Shown piece by piece: positions 11,394 through 22,631 of a DNA stretch of 64,000 nucleotides. Location: the NCBI GenBank assembly GCA_941918925.1, contig OW799237.1, positions 72,985,126-73,049,125 on the forward strand, read 5' to 3'. Origin of the DNA: Phyto melanocephala (taxonomy: Eukaryota; Arthropoda; Insecta; Diptera; Rhinophoridae). How positions within the stretch are numbered: the stretch's first letter is position 1; each line of letters starts with the position of its first letter. The notes beneath the pieces were generated by a model, which had not been told where the DNA came from, made no database searches, and saw only the letters and a program-made list of their open reading frames with translations. The translations under genes were made by a program, and so were the position numbers.

Positions 11394-11520
11394 CCCATAC
11401 CTAAACAAGAGCGTTGAGCGTCAAGCGTTGGAGTTTTACATGTGTTTTGTTTTTGTTACAATAACAAAATACATGTAAAATTGCAACGCTTGACGCTCAA
11501 CGTTCTTGTTTAGGTATGGG
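11394..11520. repeat. Palindromic hairpin element
   Basis: Arms 11394-11450 and 11466-11520 are near-perfect inverted repeats, including CCCATACCTAAACAAGA and GCGTTGAGCGTCAAGCGTTG, around a short A/T centre. It resembles a palindromic MITE. A transcript would make a hairpin of about 55 bp. Confidence 0.85.
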
Positions 11521-12896
11521 CCTAAATAAAAAAGAGATTTACATTTAAGCAAAGAACCACAATAATCGAGTTTCGTTATTTAAATCAGCAATCAATTATT
11601 TCAACTCGATGAGCACATCGTCGTCATTTTGCCCTCCAAAACAATGACTCGTTGTAGTTAAATTTTAAGAGTTGTCCAGATATGCAATCAACCTGATTAT
11701 AGGTAATGAATCTCAGATTTGTCAGCATTCGACTATTTTCTTTAGAGTCGTTTTGAGAATCGAGTATATACTTATGAACAAGCTCGAGATAAACTTCGAA
11801 TTCAAGGCCAACATTGTCGCAGAAACTCGAGTAGTACAGCCACTAATTTGCAAGATGTTATGAAAAATGCTCTAACACGAGCTTATTATTGCAAAGTTGG
11901 AACTTATTTTGTATGTACATATATTAAATGGAAATAGTTAAAAGTTAAGTTTTTCATATTCTGGGAACCGTTGCACCCCCAAAAAGGTCTAGTTACCCTA
12001 ATGCTTGCAGGGTAACTTAGGTCCACATATAAGAATGCAGAACTTATACTTAATTTACACTATAAAGTTTGGTTTTTAAAAATTTATAATTTAAATAAAA
12101 TACATCCGAAATCTTAAGTTGTTAAGTTGTTTCTTTAAATGACATTTGAAATTTTGTGGTCTGACATTTATAATCTTTGCATTTTGTTTTCTTTTATTAA
12201 ATAAAAGTTGTTTAAGTTCTATTTATAAATCAAATTGAACTATTTCCAAGCATTTTCCTCAATTTTCGTTTTGCCATCATTTACTCATTTTCAATTACTT
12301 TCCTTAGGGAGGAGAAAATGAAATTTAAAAAAAAAAATTATATTTTTCACAAGAAAATATTGAAACGACAGTGGTTTATTCATACACACACACACAGGTA
12401 CAGTCAAATATATAATATATTTATATATAAAGATTTTGGTTTACTTTTACTAAATATGTACTCTCATACACACACACACACATTTAGTATCTATATATAC
12501 ATGCATGTTTTTCACATATTGTTAGTTTAAGAGTGTCCTAGTTGGCCAAACTTTCTTAGACGACGTAGTCTTTTACAATTTTTTTTAAGGACATTTGCTA
12601 ATCTTCAATGCACAAAATGTTTCACTAAACTTTTCGCTAACGGTAATATAATGGAATCTTTCGTTAACTACCTCTTTAGTGACATATTACGCAGCACATT
12701 CCGTTAATGACAAATTTCGTGTCGTTTGTTAAAGTGTTTTCGAATTGTTAGCGTGAAATCAAAGAAAGAACATCAAATGCAACGTTACTTTAAAACGGCA
12801 AAATAAAGTAAGCCGTTGACACAAGCAAACAAAATAAATTGAAAAGATAATAAGTGATTACATATTTATACATTTAAACGTAATTAAATACTTATA
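11521..12896. other. No recognisable feature
   Basis: Contains short (CA)n runs near 12383-12397 and 12462-12481. Otherwise A+T-rich DNA without motifs. Confidence 0.4.
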
Positions 12897-12931
12897 CTAG
12901 CCGAACCCGAACCGCTTTGTTGGTCCCTACA
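12897..12931 (-). mobile_element. Possible Helitron 3' terminus
   Basis: ACTAGCCGAACCCGAACCGC with CTTTGTTGGTCCC resembles the reverse complement of the 3' end of the Helitron at 13849-14405 (GGTGGCGAAGCACACCGGG). No body of the element could be delimited. Confidence 0.3.
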
Positions 12932-13641
12932 AAGTTTTATATTATTCCTTAAAATAGGTGAATCGGGAAAAGAAATCTCGAATTTAGAAGTTAAAATAAA
13001 AAACTATGAAGACCAAATTCAAAACAGAAAAAAATATAAAACAACAAAACATCTTTTAAATAGGAGTTCAAATTGTTAAACTCTCTTTGTTTTGTTTATT
13101 ATAGCATACAAATAAAATACTCTTTACAAAGCAATTTGTATTGATACGCATTAGTTTGTGTATTTTTTGTTTTCTTACATACAAGTCGTTTGTTTGGCTG
13201 TTAGTAGAAACTTTAAGTGCTTATAACTCATTAAGTAATTAACCAATTTTAAAAAGTTTAATTATACAATATTAATCGATTGTATAATGTTTGTCTTGTG
13301 TCATGCCATGGCCTCTTGTTTCAAAATATCATTCACAATTGAAAATCGTCTTTTACCCATCGTGGCGGATAGCTGAAAGTCATGGCCAATTAAAGGAATA
13401 ACGATTAGTTAAATATTCCTGTAGCTAAATGTTTTAACTAGTTACGTTTAGGACCAGTCATATAACTACTTACAAGCATGGGGTGAAAATGAACAAACTC
13501 ACAATTCGCCCTTTTCAAAATTGAAAATATGGGATGATTTCTCATGAGCTTTGATTTTCAATAGGGTGTTCTTGAAACATCAAGCATTACTTCTTTTAAA
13601 GTGCATTATCAGTTTTGTCTAGTATCGTTTGGCAAGTCATC
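12932..13641. other. No recognisable feature
   Basis: A+T-rich DNA. It may include the remainder of a decayed Helitron, but I cannot support it. Confidence 0.3.
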
Positions 13642-14740
13642 ATAGAAAAACTCTCACCACAACAAGGCCTCCAAATCGTTGAGCTGTATTACGAAAAACA
13701 GCGTTCGGTGTGAAATGTTTTTCCGTTGTTTAGTCGTGAAATTTTGTTCAGTGATGAAACACACTTCTGGTTCAATGGAAACGTTACTATACAAAATTGC
13801 CGTCTTTGGGATAATGTGCAACCCGAAGAGTACTAAGATCGACCATTATCTATATATATAAAAATCAATGTGTGTTTGTATGTTTGTTTGTGCTTTATAG
13901 ACGGTTAAACGGCTGGACCGATTTCCTTGAAATTTTCACAGATTCTTTCTGTATGTCTGGAAGGAACTATAGGGCCGGGTGCCACGCCCTATTAAAGAAT
14001 AAGTATTAAATATTATATATCACGAAAGTTAATGCAGCTAGAGTCTTCAAATTAAGTAGGCGTGGCGACATGAATTAAATACTAAATTTCGTATATTTGG
14101 AAAACGATATCGATTAGAGTACTAAAATTTTGCAAGAGCAACTTTGACACCCAAATAAACATTTCTGGAAAATATGGGTACATTAGAAATAGTGGGCGTG
14201 GCAGCTCTCATAGCAATTGAATACTAAAATTCGTATATTTAGGAAGCGATAACAGTAAGAGAACCCAAATTTTGCACGAAAAGCTTTGACATTTACATGA
14301 CTATTTTTATAAGAAATTGGCACTTGCAAAATAAATATATTTTTGAACTATAAAATTTTTATTTCATTACGATGGGGGTGGCGAAGCACACCGGGAATTA
14401 GCGAGCATCCGATAAATATAAACGTGACGTAGTTTATGTGCTGGTAAAATCATTGGACCATGTTTCTTCAAAAACGATACAAATGCGAATTTTTCTTTCA
14501 ATGTTAACCATGTTAGCCAATTACTTGCTTCCCGAAATTCAAGCTCATGGTCTCCGTAAGCTCTGGTTTCAACAAGATGTCAGCGCGAGACATAGAGCAC
14601 TTAAAACAATTGACCTGTTAAGAACTCATTTTAGGGAGCACTTAGTTCCACTTTTTGCTACGATTTATCGGCAACCTAGATCATATTGGGCTATTTTCTC
14701 TGTGGATATGTAAAGTCTGAGGTCTTCGAGAATAAGCTAG
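13642..14740 (+). pseudogene. Mariner-like transposase relic split by a Helitron
   Basis: The N-terminus starts at a degraded ATG (ATA) with IEKLSPQQGLQIVELYYEKQ, the helix-turn-helix start of this clade. After an in-frame TGA and an in-frame internal deletion it continues with EILFSDETHFWFNGNV, which contains the first catalytic Asp, and IQNCRLWDNVQPEEY. At 13848 the gene is interrupted by a Helitron and resumes at about 14406. Then come AGKIIGPCFFKNDTN, in another frame LLPEIQAHGLRKLWFQQD (second Asp present) and KTIDLLRTHFREHLVP. The block with the third catalytic Asp (normally CDLTPLDYF) is not preserved. At least one stop, one frameshift, a large deletion and the insertion make it non-functional. 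Confidence 0.88.
13849..14405 (+). mobile_element. Non-autonomous Helitron, second family, inside the mariner
   Basis: The 5' end TCTATATATATAAAAATC is followed by AATGTGTGTTTGTATG, GGACCGATTTCCTTGAAATT and GGGTGCCACGCCC. The 3' end is GGTGGCGAAGCACACCGGG followed by AATTAGCGAG, where CGAG probably derives from CTAG. It has the same layout as the 3.7 kb family but a different sequence. Removing it rejoins CCATTA with CATCCG, coding for the PLHP expected in the mariner transposase, which fixes both ends. Confidence 0.78.
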
Positions 14741-15620
14741 CTTAGTGTGAGGTCATTTTTAATTGCTAGTACTTTGTAGAGTAGTAGTAGTAGTTTATTA
14801 AAGCAATAATTTGGGAGAGCTGATACATAGGTCAGAACAAACCTTCAAGGCTTTCACGGGAATCAGTAAGCCCCTAGAACTTGTTCGAAACTTGTTATTG
14901 AAGAGGGATCTTTGGAGAGAATGTGGTCATTTGGTTACTCGCAATCGGGCAAACAGACTTATTAATGGCTAATCTTAACATTATTCGGATTTAAGGCTTC
15001 CTTTGATGTATCTGGAATGCTGTTGGCGCCCCAACAGAAAAAGAGAATAACAGTTTAATAACAGATGCTCACAGATGTGGCTGAACGGCGGACTTCGGTT
15101 AACGTTATGTGTAGCGAGGTGCTGTGGCCTTTTGAAAGAAGTAGTTACTTATGGAATTGTTGGGCTTCTTAAGGACCTCACATCCAATTTTAAGTATCAA
15201 CAATTGTTATATTACCTTGTAGTAGAAAACAAGGAATAAGTGATAGATAGCACGAGCTAATTAGTAAGTTGTATTTACACTAACCAAGACTTTAGGTAGG
15301 TAAGATTTAGACTCCTGCACAATTCAACATTTTCTGTAAAAATGTCATTTTCAAAGATTTCATGCTTTGCTATGCCATGCGAATTTAAACAAGGCGTTAT
15401 AACATGTTATGCCAACTCAAACATACTGTCTAAGCATGTCATTGCAACTTAGGCAAGCTGTTGTACGCTGTTGTGTTCAATACCATGTCTTTCTTTACTG
15501 TAACGGTACTTCAATGCAGCTTTGTTTTTGGTTTCGTTTTTCGTATTTTTAATTCTAGCAATGTTTTTTGTTGAATTGTTAGTTTAGATTCGTTTCTTGG
15601 AGTGTCAATTTACAAAAATT
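14741..15620. other. Unresolved, less A+T-rich segment
   Basis: From about 14800 to 15180 the base composition is more balanced than in the surroundings, and short open frames occur on both strands. I could not match any to a known transposon or gene. Confidence 0.35.
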
Positions 15621-15885
15621 CAAATGAGTCCGCGTACTACTTTAGAGCAAAGAGAATTGGTTTTAAACCATTTCAAAAATGACCACTCACAGCGAAAAAT
15701 AGCTGAAATGGTTTACATGAATTCCAGAAAATCATTGAGCGTTTCATACATGAAAATCGGGTTCATAACAAAGGCAGGAAGGCACCGAATAAAATATTTA
15801 ATTAGCAGGACGAGCGTTATATTTCGCGGAAAATAAAGGCAAACCCAAAATCAAAAAAAAAAAAAAAAACAGCCAAACCCGACAC
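15621..15885 (+). pseudogene. Tc1-like transposase N-terminal fragment
   Basis: MSPRTTLEQRELVLNHFKND then SQRKIAEMVYMN matches the paired-type helix-turn-helix start of Tc1-like transposases. In a shifted frame EAPNKIFN is followed by QDERYISRKIKANPK, the usual continuation (DER-I--K-K-NPK). A frameshift, an in-frame stop and a poly(A) tract (15855-15870) end the homology. No catalytic domain remains. Confidence 0.75.
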
Positions 15886-17764
15886 AAAACAAATTGACTT
15901 TATTTAAATATTTTCTAAATAAATCCTTAAAAGAAATTTCCGTAAAGTATGTAACTACAATTATATTAAATAAATTTCTGATTTTTTTGCATATATTGCA
16001 GTGATTAAAATGCACTATAAAAAACATGTGCTGCATATGTCACACGTGTGGCATGTGTTGACTTTCTCATTTTCTATGCTCATGTATGCAATATCACTGT
16101 TAGAACTATGTACAGATTTAATTAAGCTAATTATACACTGTCTTTATATGTCTTTGTCAAACATGCATTTTCGGCATAGCATGAATTAGCAGTTGCATTA
16201 TGTGACACATGTTGCTATGTTGTATAGTGCAACAGTTGCAGGCCTTTAGTAAGATTGCACCTGTGTCATGTTGAGTGGTACAACCTGATAACAGGGGAAG
16301 CGGTTAAGTGTCAAAGACTAAAACCAGTGGTAAGATTACCATCAGATTATGGCACAGGGTGCTGTTGCTGACGTTAATCAAACCAAATACTGTCTCTTTT
16401 ACCCTAACAATACATGCTGTTTTTCGTTAAGTTAACATTTTCACTTCATGAACAAAACATGAACAAGTGAACCAAGTTGAGTATAGAAAACTGCCAACAA
16501 CAATAGTTAATAATTTTAATTGTGAGTTGGTTTTAAATTAATATTAAATGAAATTTTTGTTAGTTTAAACAGTGCCAATATCTAATATATATTTATATTC
16601 ACTCCTTTTTTCAAGCACAATTGGAAACTTTTAAAAAATTTGGTACACATAAAAAACTAATTTTTACCCGAAACCGAGACTATTTACTTAAATAATCGTA
16701 TGTAAATCTTTATTAAAAGAATACATGGTTTTCAAAAAAAAATTTAGAAAATCATAAAAAACTGTAAACTGGGTGTATTATTTTTGCAGTCTGTGTGTGT
16801 CCTTTACTAAATAGATTGTTTATTTCTGTGCATATGTATGTATGTATGTCGTTTCGTTATCATGTCTGTGTTTATTATTGATTTTATCAATCTGTTTTTA
16901 CAACAATTTTCCATTCTTTACTTAAGATCAATTTTCTAAAAGTTTGTACCATAACACTGACACAATGGTATATTGAGGTGAGTTGTAAGGGATAATGGTA
17001 AGAGGTGCTCTAGAAACATGAAAATAGAAACAATTTGCAGATATTAAGAAAACAAATTTAAAAGTGAATAGTAACAAAAATTACACTGGTTGAGATTATT
17101 TAAGGTTACAATAGAATCAAGTAACATTTCCAAGTAGTGCAATTAAGTTTCATTTAAGATTAGGGATGTGTAAGCTTGATGACCGTAAAAGTTAAGTGGA
17201 AGTTATTGTGATGTTTTTTTTAGAGAAATTTCCAATTGTACCTAAAATATATAAACTTTAACAAATGATATAAAAGAAATAAAAAATTTGTATTCAAAAT
17301 TAACAAAACTCTTTGAAATTGTGCTCTCTAAGTAACCGCACAGATTTAAGGCGGTCAGGATTTCAGGCGAGGAAATGTGTAAGAAAAATAATTGTGCTTT
17401 CAAAAAGCTTCTAAACAGAATAGCTGTTACTTTGGCTAGAAGAAGAGACTATTTCGAAAGAGAGCTTTTGAATTTCTGTCAATGATTTAAATGGCATAAA
17501 ACAGGTTTCACTTTTTATAGCTTTTTTATTATCGAAAGTTGTAGTTGCCCAACAAGGACATCCAGATGCAAATATTAAGCTAAAATTTTAAAATAAAGGC
17601 ACACAATTATACAGATTGCTTTTTCAGATGTATAGAACACAATAAATTACCAAAATGTTGCGTTTTTTAGCTCAAAAATTTTATGGAATTAAATATTTAA
17701 AAATAATTTCTAACAAATAGCAGCCGGGCCCCCGTATTATGAACGCCATCCTGTCGGTCCGATT
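15886..17764. other. No recognisable feature
   Basis: A+T-rich DNA. A (TATG)n-like short run lies near 16833-16850. No motif recognised. Confidence 0.4.
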
Positions 17765-17911
17765 TTACACAAATTTTTTTAGCATACCCCGTCTTATTTC
17801 GTCATAGATAGATAGACGATTATGTGTATCGTTAACTTGGTGAACATAGCGCGAATGTTTGTAATAAAATTCCTCTACTTGCAAACGCACTTTCGGTTTA
17901 AGTCTTTGCAT
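17765..17911 (-). other. Coding-like 48-codon open frame, unidentified
   Basis: The minus strand reads MQRLKPKVRLQVEEFYYKHS followed by RYVHQVNDTHNRLSIYDEIR and RGMLKKFV before a stop. The frame is open a further ten codons upstream. Its amino-acid composition is balanced, unlike random frames in this A+T-rich DNA, which are dominated by Phe, Lys, Asn and Ile. I do not recognise a family. It could be a fragment of a transposon protein or of a host exon. No clear splice sites flank it. Confidence 0.25.
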
Positions 17912-18477
17912 GGTTATTTCCCAAAGTATATTGAAAACAAAAGTCCATCACACTTGATTACTAGGACAGCTAGTTTTACAGTTATCCCCGTCGGAATTTA
18001 AAATAAGCTCCCTGTATAAAAAATACTACTGTTCGTCGACTAAAGCCGTTTAGCAGCGTATGTATAGCATGGTCGCATGAGAACAACTTAGAATGTTGCT
18101 ACATAAAGGGTGGTTAAATTCAAAGGACCAATGTTGAATGTGAAGCACACCTAAACGTCAAGCTTTTTTTCTGTATTTTATTTAACATTTCCTAATTTCA
18201 GACTAAAGATACGTTCAGATTAGGCAAATGTTTATAAAAAAAATTTGGTAAAAACGTCAAATATTTTATTGGCGCAGTCTGACCACAAAATATTTATTAG
18301 AAGCAAACAACAAAACAGCTGACCTTGAGCAAATAAAATTATTTACTAGCAAATAAAAATGTTTCTAATGTGAACATAGTGTGACCACTTATACGCAAAT
18401 ATTTGATTCGTTTTTGGGCAAATAAATATTTGATCTTACAAAGTTTTTGTAACATCAATAAATAAATTTATTATACA

Positions 18478-18525
18478 CCATTTTATAGTAGTGGCCATCA
18501 TGAATTGTAAATTTTTTATAGTGTA
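18478..18525 (+). mobile_element. INE-1-like fragment
   Basis: CCATTTTATAGTAGTGGCC and ATCATGAATTGTAAATTTTT match an internal block of the INE-1-like copy near 26250. The fragment ends exactly at the Helitron beginning at 18526. Confidence 0.5.
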
Positions 18526-18771
18526 CTAGCCAAACCCGGCGCTCGTTGCTACGCCCCTTAATGAATCGAAATGCATTCTGAATTTTAATTGAATATCAAG
18601 TGCAAAAACCTAAAAATTATAATTGTTTTTATGGGCGTGGCCCTGCCCACTTTTCTAATAACGAAATTGTAAAGTCATAACAGCTCAAAATGTGTGCACA
18701 GTTTCAGAATAATCGGTCCAGTGCAAGTACCTCAAAATCAAAACTTTTTTAGGGGCGTGAACCCGCCCACT
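18526..18771 (-). mobile_element. Helitron copy D, 5'-truncated
   Basis: In reverse orientation it starts with CTAG and GCGCTCGTTGCTACGCC, followed by AATTGAATATCAAGTGC and two units with GGGCGTGGCCCTGCCCAC and TGTGTGCACAGTTTCAGAAT. The 5' part of the element is missing. Confidence 0.82.
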
Positions 18772-19026
18772 AAATTCTTATATTCTTCTGTTCAAGCGAT
18801 TTTTGTTATCGAAGTATTTGGTCACACTTAAATCGAACAAACAGCTGTAGTTATTTTGAAGAGCATACAATAAATTGTGTAATATATTAAAGTTTTGCGT
18901 TATTTAATAAATAAAGTTATAAAACATAGCAAGTGAAAACGTAAGTAAAAATTGTATTAATTTACTCACAAAAAAATCCAAAATGGTATGTATTTATGTG
19001 CATCCTTTATTTTAATTCTACAGAAA

Positions 19027-19120
19027 ATGGAAAGTGATGGGAATGCTTCGACGATAAAAAGACAAAAAAAAAAATCGAAAGTTGCCATATAATGGCAGGA
19101 TGAAGATGTCTGTAGGATTT
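19027..19120 (+). pseudogene. Harbinger accessory (Myb/SANT or MADF-like) protein, 5' end
   Basis: MESDGNASTIKRQKKKSKVA then, after an in-frame TAA, WQDEDVCRIF. A basic stretch followed by W-x-D-E-D-V resembles the start of the DNA-binding Myb/MADF domain of PIF/Harbinger second proteins. Just upstream an exon/intron boundary can be drawn: AAAAC followed by GTAAGT (about 18940) and a TTTTAATTCTACAG acceptor ending at 19022, placing an intron in the 5' untranslated region. Downstream the homology is lost at the deletion joint near 19120. Confidence 0.45.
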
Positions 19121-19157
19121 TTTTTCCTAAGTTGAAGCCAACAAATGTTTATGCAGG

Positions 19158-19347
19158 TGTCTCTGTCTGCAGCTTTTTTAACAATTTTACGCAACATACG
19201 TCTTCGTTTTGTCTACGAACCCAATCCCGTACCCATTGCCTTCCTGTTCGTTTTTCTTTCGCATTATCCTCCTCCTCCAACACCATAAGAGATGCTGCTC
19301 CACAAAATAACACAAATACACTTTCCTCTTCGTTGATTATTTGTATT
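19158..19347 (-). pseudogene. PIF/Harbinger transposase N-terminal fragment
   Basis: The minus strand reads AASLMVLEEEDNAKEKR, then GRQWVRDWVRRQNEDVC and VKLLKKLQTETPA before a stop. An acidic run followed by a basic run and W-V-R-x-W-x-x-R-x-[ND]-E is the typical N-terminus of HARBI1-like transposases (RRWWVRPWL-RR-E). The DDE domain is missing because of an internal deletion toward lower coordinates. It faces the accessory gene. Confidence 0.6.
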
Positions 19348-19623
19348 TAATGTTAAATAAATTTATATATTTTGACAATTTGATTAAATAATTATTTAAT
19401 GCAATTATTTATTACAGTCTGAACGCAGGGCAAACACGTTTTTCTTTATTTTATTTGACACTATTTGCCAGCAGTGAACAAACAAAAAATATCAAATATT
19501 TTAACATAGTTTGAACATAAAACAAAATAGTTATTTGTTTGACACAATTTGAAGCAAATATAAGAACAAATATTTTCATCATATATTTCCTCAATCTCAG
19601 CATACATTAACTCAATTTGAACC

Positions 19624-20655
19624 ATGGAAAGATACACAATCGAACAACGCGTTAAAGTTATTCAGGATTATTATGAAAATGGGCGTATCGTTCACTTTGT
19701 GATTTTTTTCAGTCAACCTAATCGTCCCAATGTGCGTACAATCGGAAAAATCGTGCAACAATTTGAGCAAACCGGGTGTGTAGGAGATGTGAAAACACCA
19801 GTGCATGCTCGTACTGAAGAAAAAATTGCTGCTGTTCGCGATAGTATGGCTGAAGACCCGTCTACCTCAAGTCGTCGTCGTGCCCAACAATTGCACCTCT
19901 CACGCTCGTCGTTGATTAACATTATGCAAAAAACTTGCATTTACACGCTTACAAAGTGCAATTGACTAAAGAACTAAAGTCTCTTGACCATTCCAAACGT
20001 CGTCAATGGTCAGAATGGTGGCACAAAATGCCAACCGTAGATGATAAATTTTCGAAGGAAATCATCTCCAGTGGTGAGGGACATTTTCACCTCAGTGGAT
20101 TCGTCAATAAGCAGAATTGCCGCAATTGGGCGAATAATAATCAAAAAGTGATTGTCGAAAAACCAAGTCACAAAGAGTGGCTGTTTGGTGTGGTTTTTGG
20201 ATTGGCGGCATCATCGGGCCGAAGTTTTTCCAAAATGAGGCCGGTCGGGTCGTTCTGTGAATAGTGTTCGCTATCGTGAGATAATCACAAACTTTTTATG
20301 GCCCCAATTGAAAGATATGGATATGGATGATATGTAGTTTTAATAGGACGGTGCCACTTGCCACCCAGCTAACGAAAGAAAGGCTTTTTTACGCGACAAA
20401 TTTAATAGTCATGTTATCTCACGTCCTGGCGATGTCAGTTGACTGCCAATATCGTGTGATTTAAAAGCGTTGGACTTCTTTCTTTTGGGTTGGTGTAATC
20501 CAGCAATAATTTAAAAGCTAATGGATAAGAAAGTTCGGCACATTAACGGCATAAAACCTCAATTGTGCCTCAGCTTCATCAAAAATTTTGACCATCGCGG
20601 CGGCAATTTGTCCACTTAGTTTGTTCCATATAAAATTGAACCATACGAATTTAAT
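19624..20655 (+). pseudogene. Mariner-like transposase, nearly full length, dead
   Basis: It starts MERYTIEQRVKVIQDYYENG. The blocks VRTIGKIVQQFEQTG, DPSTSSRRRAQQLHLSRSS, YKVQLTKELKSLDHSKRRQW and MPTVDDKFSKEII follow. The first catalytic block reads SSGEGHFHLSGFVNKQNC, so the expected Asp (FSDEAHF) is Gly. Then in another frame GGIIGPKFFQNEAG and YREIITNFLWPQLKDMDMDD. The next block has three stops before DGATCHPANE (Trp, Gln and Gln codons now stops), with the second Asp kept. Then KFNSHVISRPGDV, SCDLKALDFFLLG (third Asp present), INGIKPQLC and KIEPYEFN near the end. Several frameshifts occur. It belongs to the same clade as the copies at 6.1, 13.6, 21.2 and 29.8 kb. Confidence 0.93.
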
Positions 20656-20709
20656 CGTAATAAAAAGAAATTACCATAATTTTCTTACTAATTTGTGTTT
20701 TATTTAAAA

Positions 20710-21030
20710 CTAGAAAAGCCTGGTGTGAGTTGCTACGCCCCTTAATGAATAAATGCATTCTAAATTTATATTCTTCATTCTTATTTATATTGTATAGTCA
20801 TGACAACTCAATATGTGTGCAAAGTTTCAGGAAAATTAGTCAAGTTCAAGTAGCTAAAACTGATAACTAATTTTTATGGGCGTGGCCCCGTCCACTTTTT
20901 GCCACCCACAAACACTCACTGGGATGTGTACAACAAGTTGCCTAAGTTTGGGTCCGATCGGTTTTACAGTTTCGGAGTCTATAGCTATCACACACAGACA
21001 AACACACAGAGTTTCACTTTTATATATAGA
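20710..21030 (-). mobile_element. Helitron copy E, short
   Basis: In reverse orientation it runs from CTAG with GTTGCTACGCCCCTTAATGA to GAGTTTCACTTTTATATATA then GA (TC of the 5' end). Both ends are present, but only about one central unit remains (GGGCGTGGCCCCGTCCAC), so it is the shortest complete copy here. Confidence 0.85.
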
Positions 21031-21189
21031 CAACATCGGCACTTACAGTTTGACCACCCTTTATTATGTAAAAAAAAAAAAAAGTTCAAAAGGTTTATTG
21101 TTTGAATAATTCTCAGTTGCTTTCGAAAAAGAATCAATGAATGAAAAGAAAGAATCTTTTATGCTTTACCTCAAAAGGAGTTTATCACC

Positions 21190-21350
21190 GATGTTAAAAT
21201 ATATTGATGTAGACGATGTTTATTTTGGCAATACGGTGCTAAATCCTACACAAGTAACGAAACCACCGCTATTTCACGTAAAAAATTTCATGACCGAGTG
21301 ATTACTCAAAGATGCGATTACAATTTGGCCACAGAATTTTTACCTTGACT
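21190..21350 (+). pseudogene. Mariner-like transposase fragment
   Basis: IDVDDVYF is followed, in a shifted frame, by YGAKSYTSNETTAISRKKFH and DRVITQRCDYN. This corresponds to the block running from DMWFQQDGATCHTANE to VISRRGDVNW in the copy at 19.6 kb. The second catalytic Asp is Tyr here (QYGAKSYT). Only this middle part is recognisable. Confidence 0.7.
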
Positions 21351-21829
21351 TTTTAGCATAGATTTTTAGTTATGCCTTTTAGAATGCCTGAGAGACTTTA
21401 TACAGGGAAATATATTCTGTACCAAAGGAGGTTGATGTAAAAGTAGGTGTAACATCTTCATTTTTTGTTTTTAGAATCTTATTTACCAAAAGACTATATT
21501 TGGAAAATATTTAAAAATCGCTCTGTCTAACTCTGTCGTTTTTATGACGTTTTAAATTGACCAAAAGAGACACTCTGAGGGGTAAATTTTGATTCATAAC
21601 TCCTTTTGTAATGTACGGAGCAGTTTTTGGGGATATAAATCTATCTACGTAATTGGGTTTAGAGGGCATCGATTTTTTTTTTCGTTGCAAGCAAGGCATT
21701 TCTTAACGACCTAAGTACTCTTGAGTTACAAGCTATTTCTTTCTTCGTATAAGGCCGATTTAGCCGATATTAAATACAAAACATTTCTGATGTGCAATCT
21801 CAACAGACGGAACTTCAGAGAGGCGGACA

Positions 21830-21962
21830 TAGGGTTAGATTGCCTTAAGGATTAGGAAAAAATATACTTTATGGGGTTCGTAACGAATATTTCGATGTGT
21901 AATGACAATATGAATACAACACTCACACCATTTTTTTTTTTTTTTGGTGGTGGGTATAAAAA
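21830..21962 (+). mobile_element. INE-1-like fragment (GGTGGTGGGTATAAAA subtype)
   Basis: AATATACTTTATGGGGTTCG, ATTTCGATGTGTAATGACAA and GGTGGTGGGTATAAAAATG match the end of the copy at 33.5-33.6 kb. The upstream part (21351-21829) shows nothing definite. Confidence 0.6.
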
Positions 21963-22631
21963 TGTGTGGCGAAGCATCAAAGTGGTGACAACTGTTATTG
22001 ATTAGGAGAAACTGAATAAATGTCTTTTGACATAATGACTATGCAGTACAAAAAAAGTGTTTGTTCAAAAATATTGAAATTACTTACCCTAAGCAGAACG
22101 ATCTACTTTAAATTTTTTTCAGTAATGTGTGCCATTATTTTTTTAATATTTAGTAATTTATAAAATTATTGAAAATTTTGTAGCTGTGATTCTGTAAAAT
22201 TTAAGTCAAATTCTGACAGCAGTTTTGTTTTTATTAAGTCTTTTTTTTTTTTAATATAAAAAGAAATGAAACATGTTGTTTTACATCAAATAACACTTAC
22301 AGTTGACTAATGGAACAATTATGCCGCAAGAATAAATGAGAATTACATTAACTTACTTAAATGGGTTTTAACAGTTTTCACACAAAAAAAAAAAAAAAAA
22401 CTACATAAATAAATAATTATTGTAGAGTATGAATATATTTATGAGCTCGTGTATGTAAATAGATGTCGCATAGAAAAACGTGTATTTACTTATCGCATTA
22501 CCATATAGGCTTAGTAAAAGTGTTGTTATGTTATTGTCATTAAAAATGGAAAATGTTAATCAGTTGTGACAAGTTGTAACCAAATTTTAGCAGAAAACGA
22601 ATGCTTTTCGCGTTGTTTTTATTTTGATTTG
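21963..22631. other. No recognisable feature
   Basis: A+T-rich DNA with a poly(A) run at 22384-22400. No motif. Confidence 0.4.

Larger units (their letters stand above)
18205..19610. mobile_element. PIF/Harbinger-like element, internally deleted
   Basis: It carries the 5' ends of two convergent genes, a Myb/MADF-like accessory protein (plus strand, 19027) and a HARBI1-like transposase (minus strand, from 19347), as in two-gene PIF/Harbinger transposons. The ends are rich in CAAATATTT and carry inverted GTTCAGACT-like motifs (18213, 18275 on the left; 19420, 19515 on the right), but an exact terminal repeat and a TWA target duplication were not resolved. An INE-1 fragment and a Helitron (18478-18771) are inserted in the left half. 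Confidence 0.6.

Noticed and set aside
19713..19940. Minus-strand 75-codon frame
   Set aside because: Antisense of the mariner-like transposase N-terminal region.
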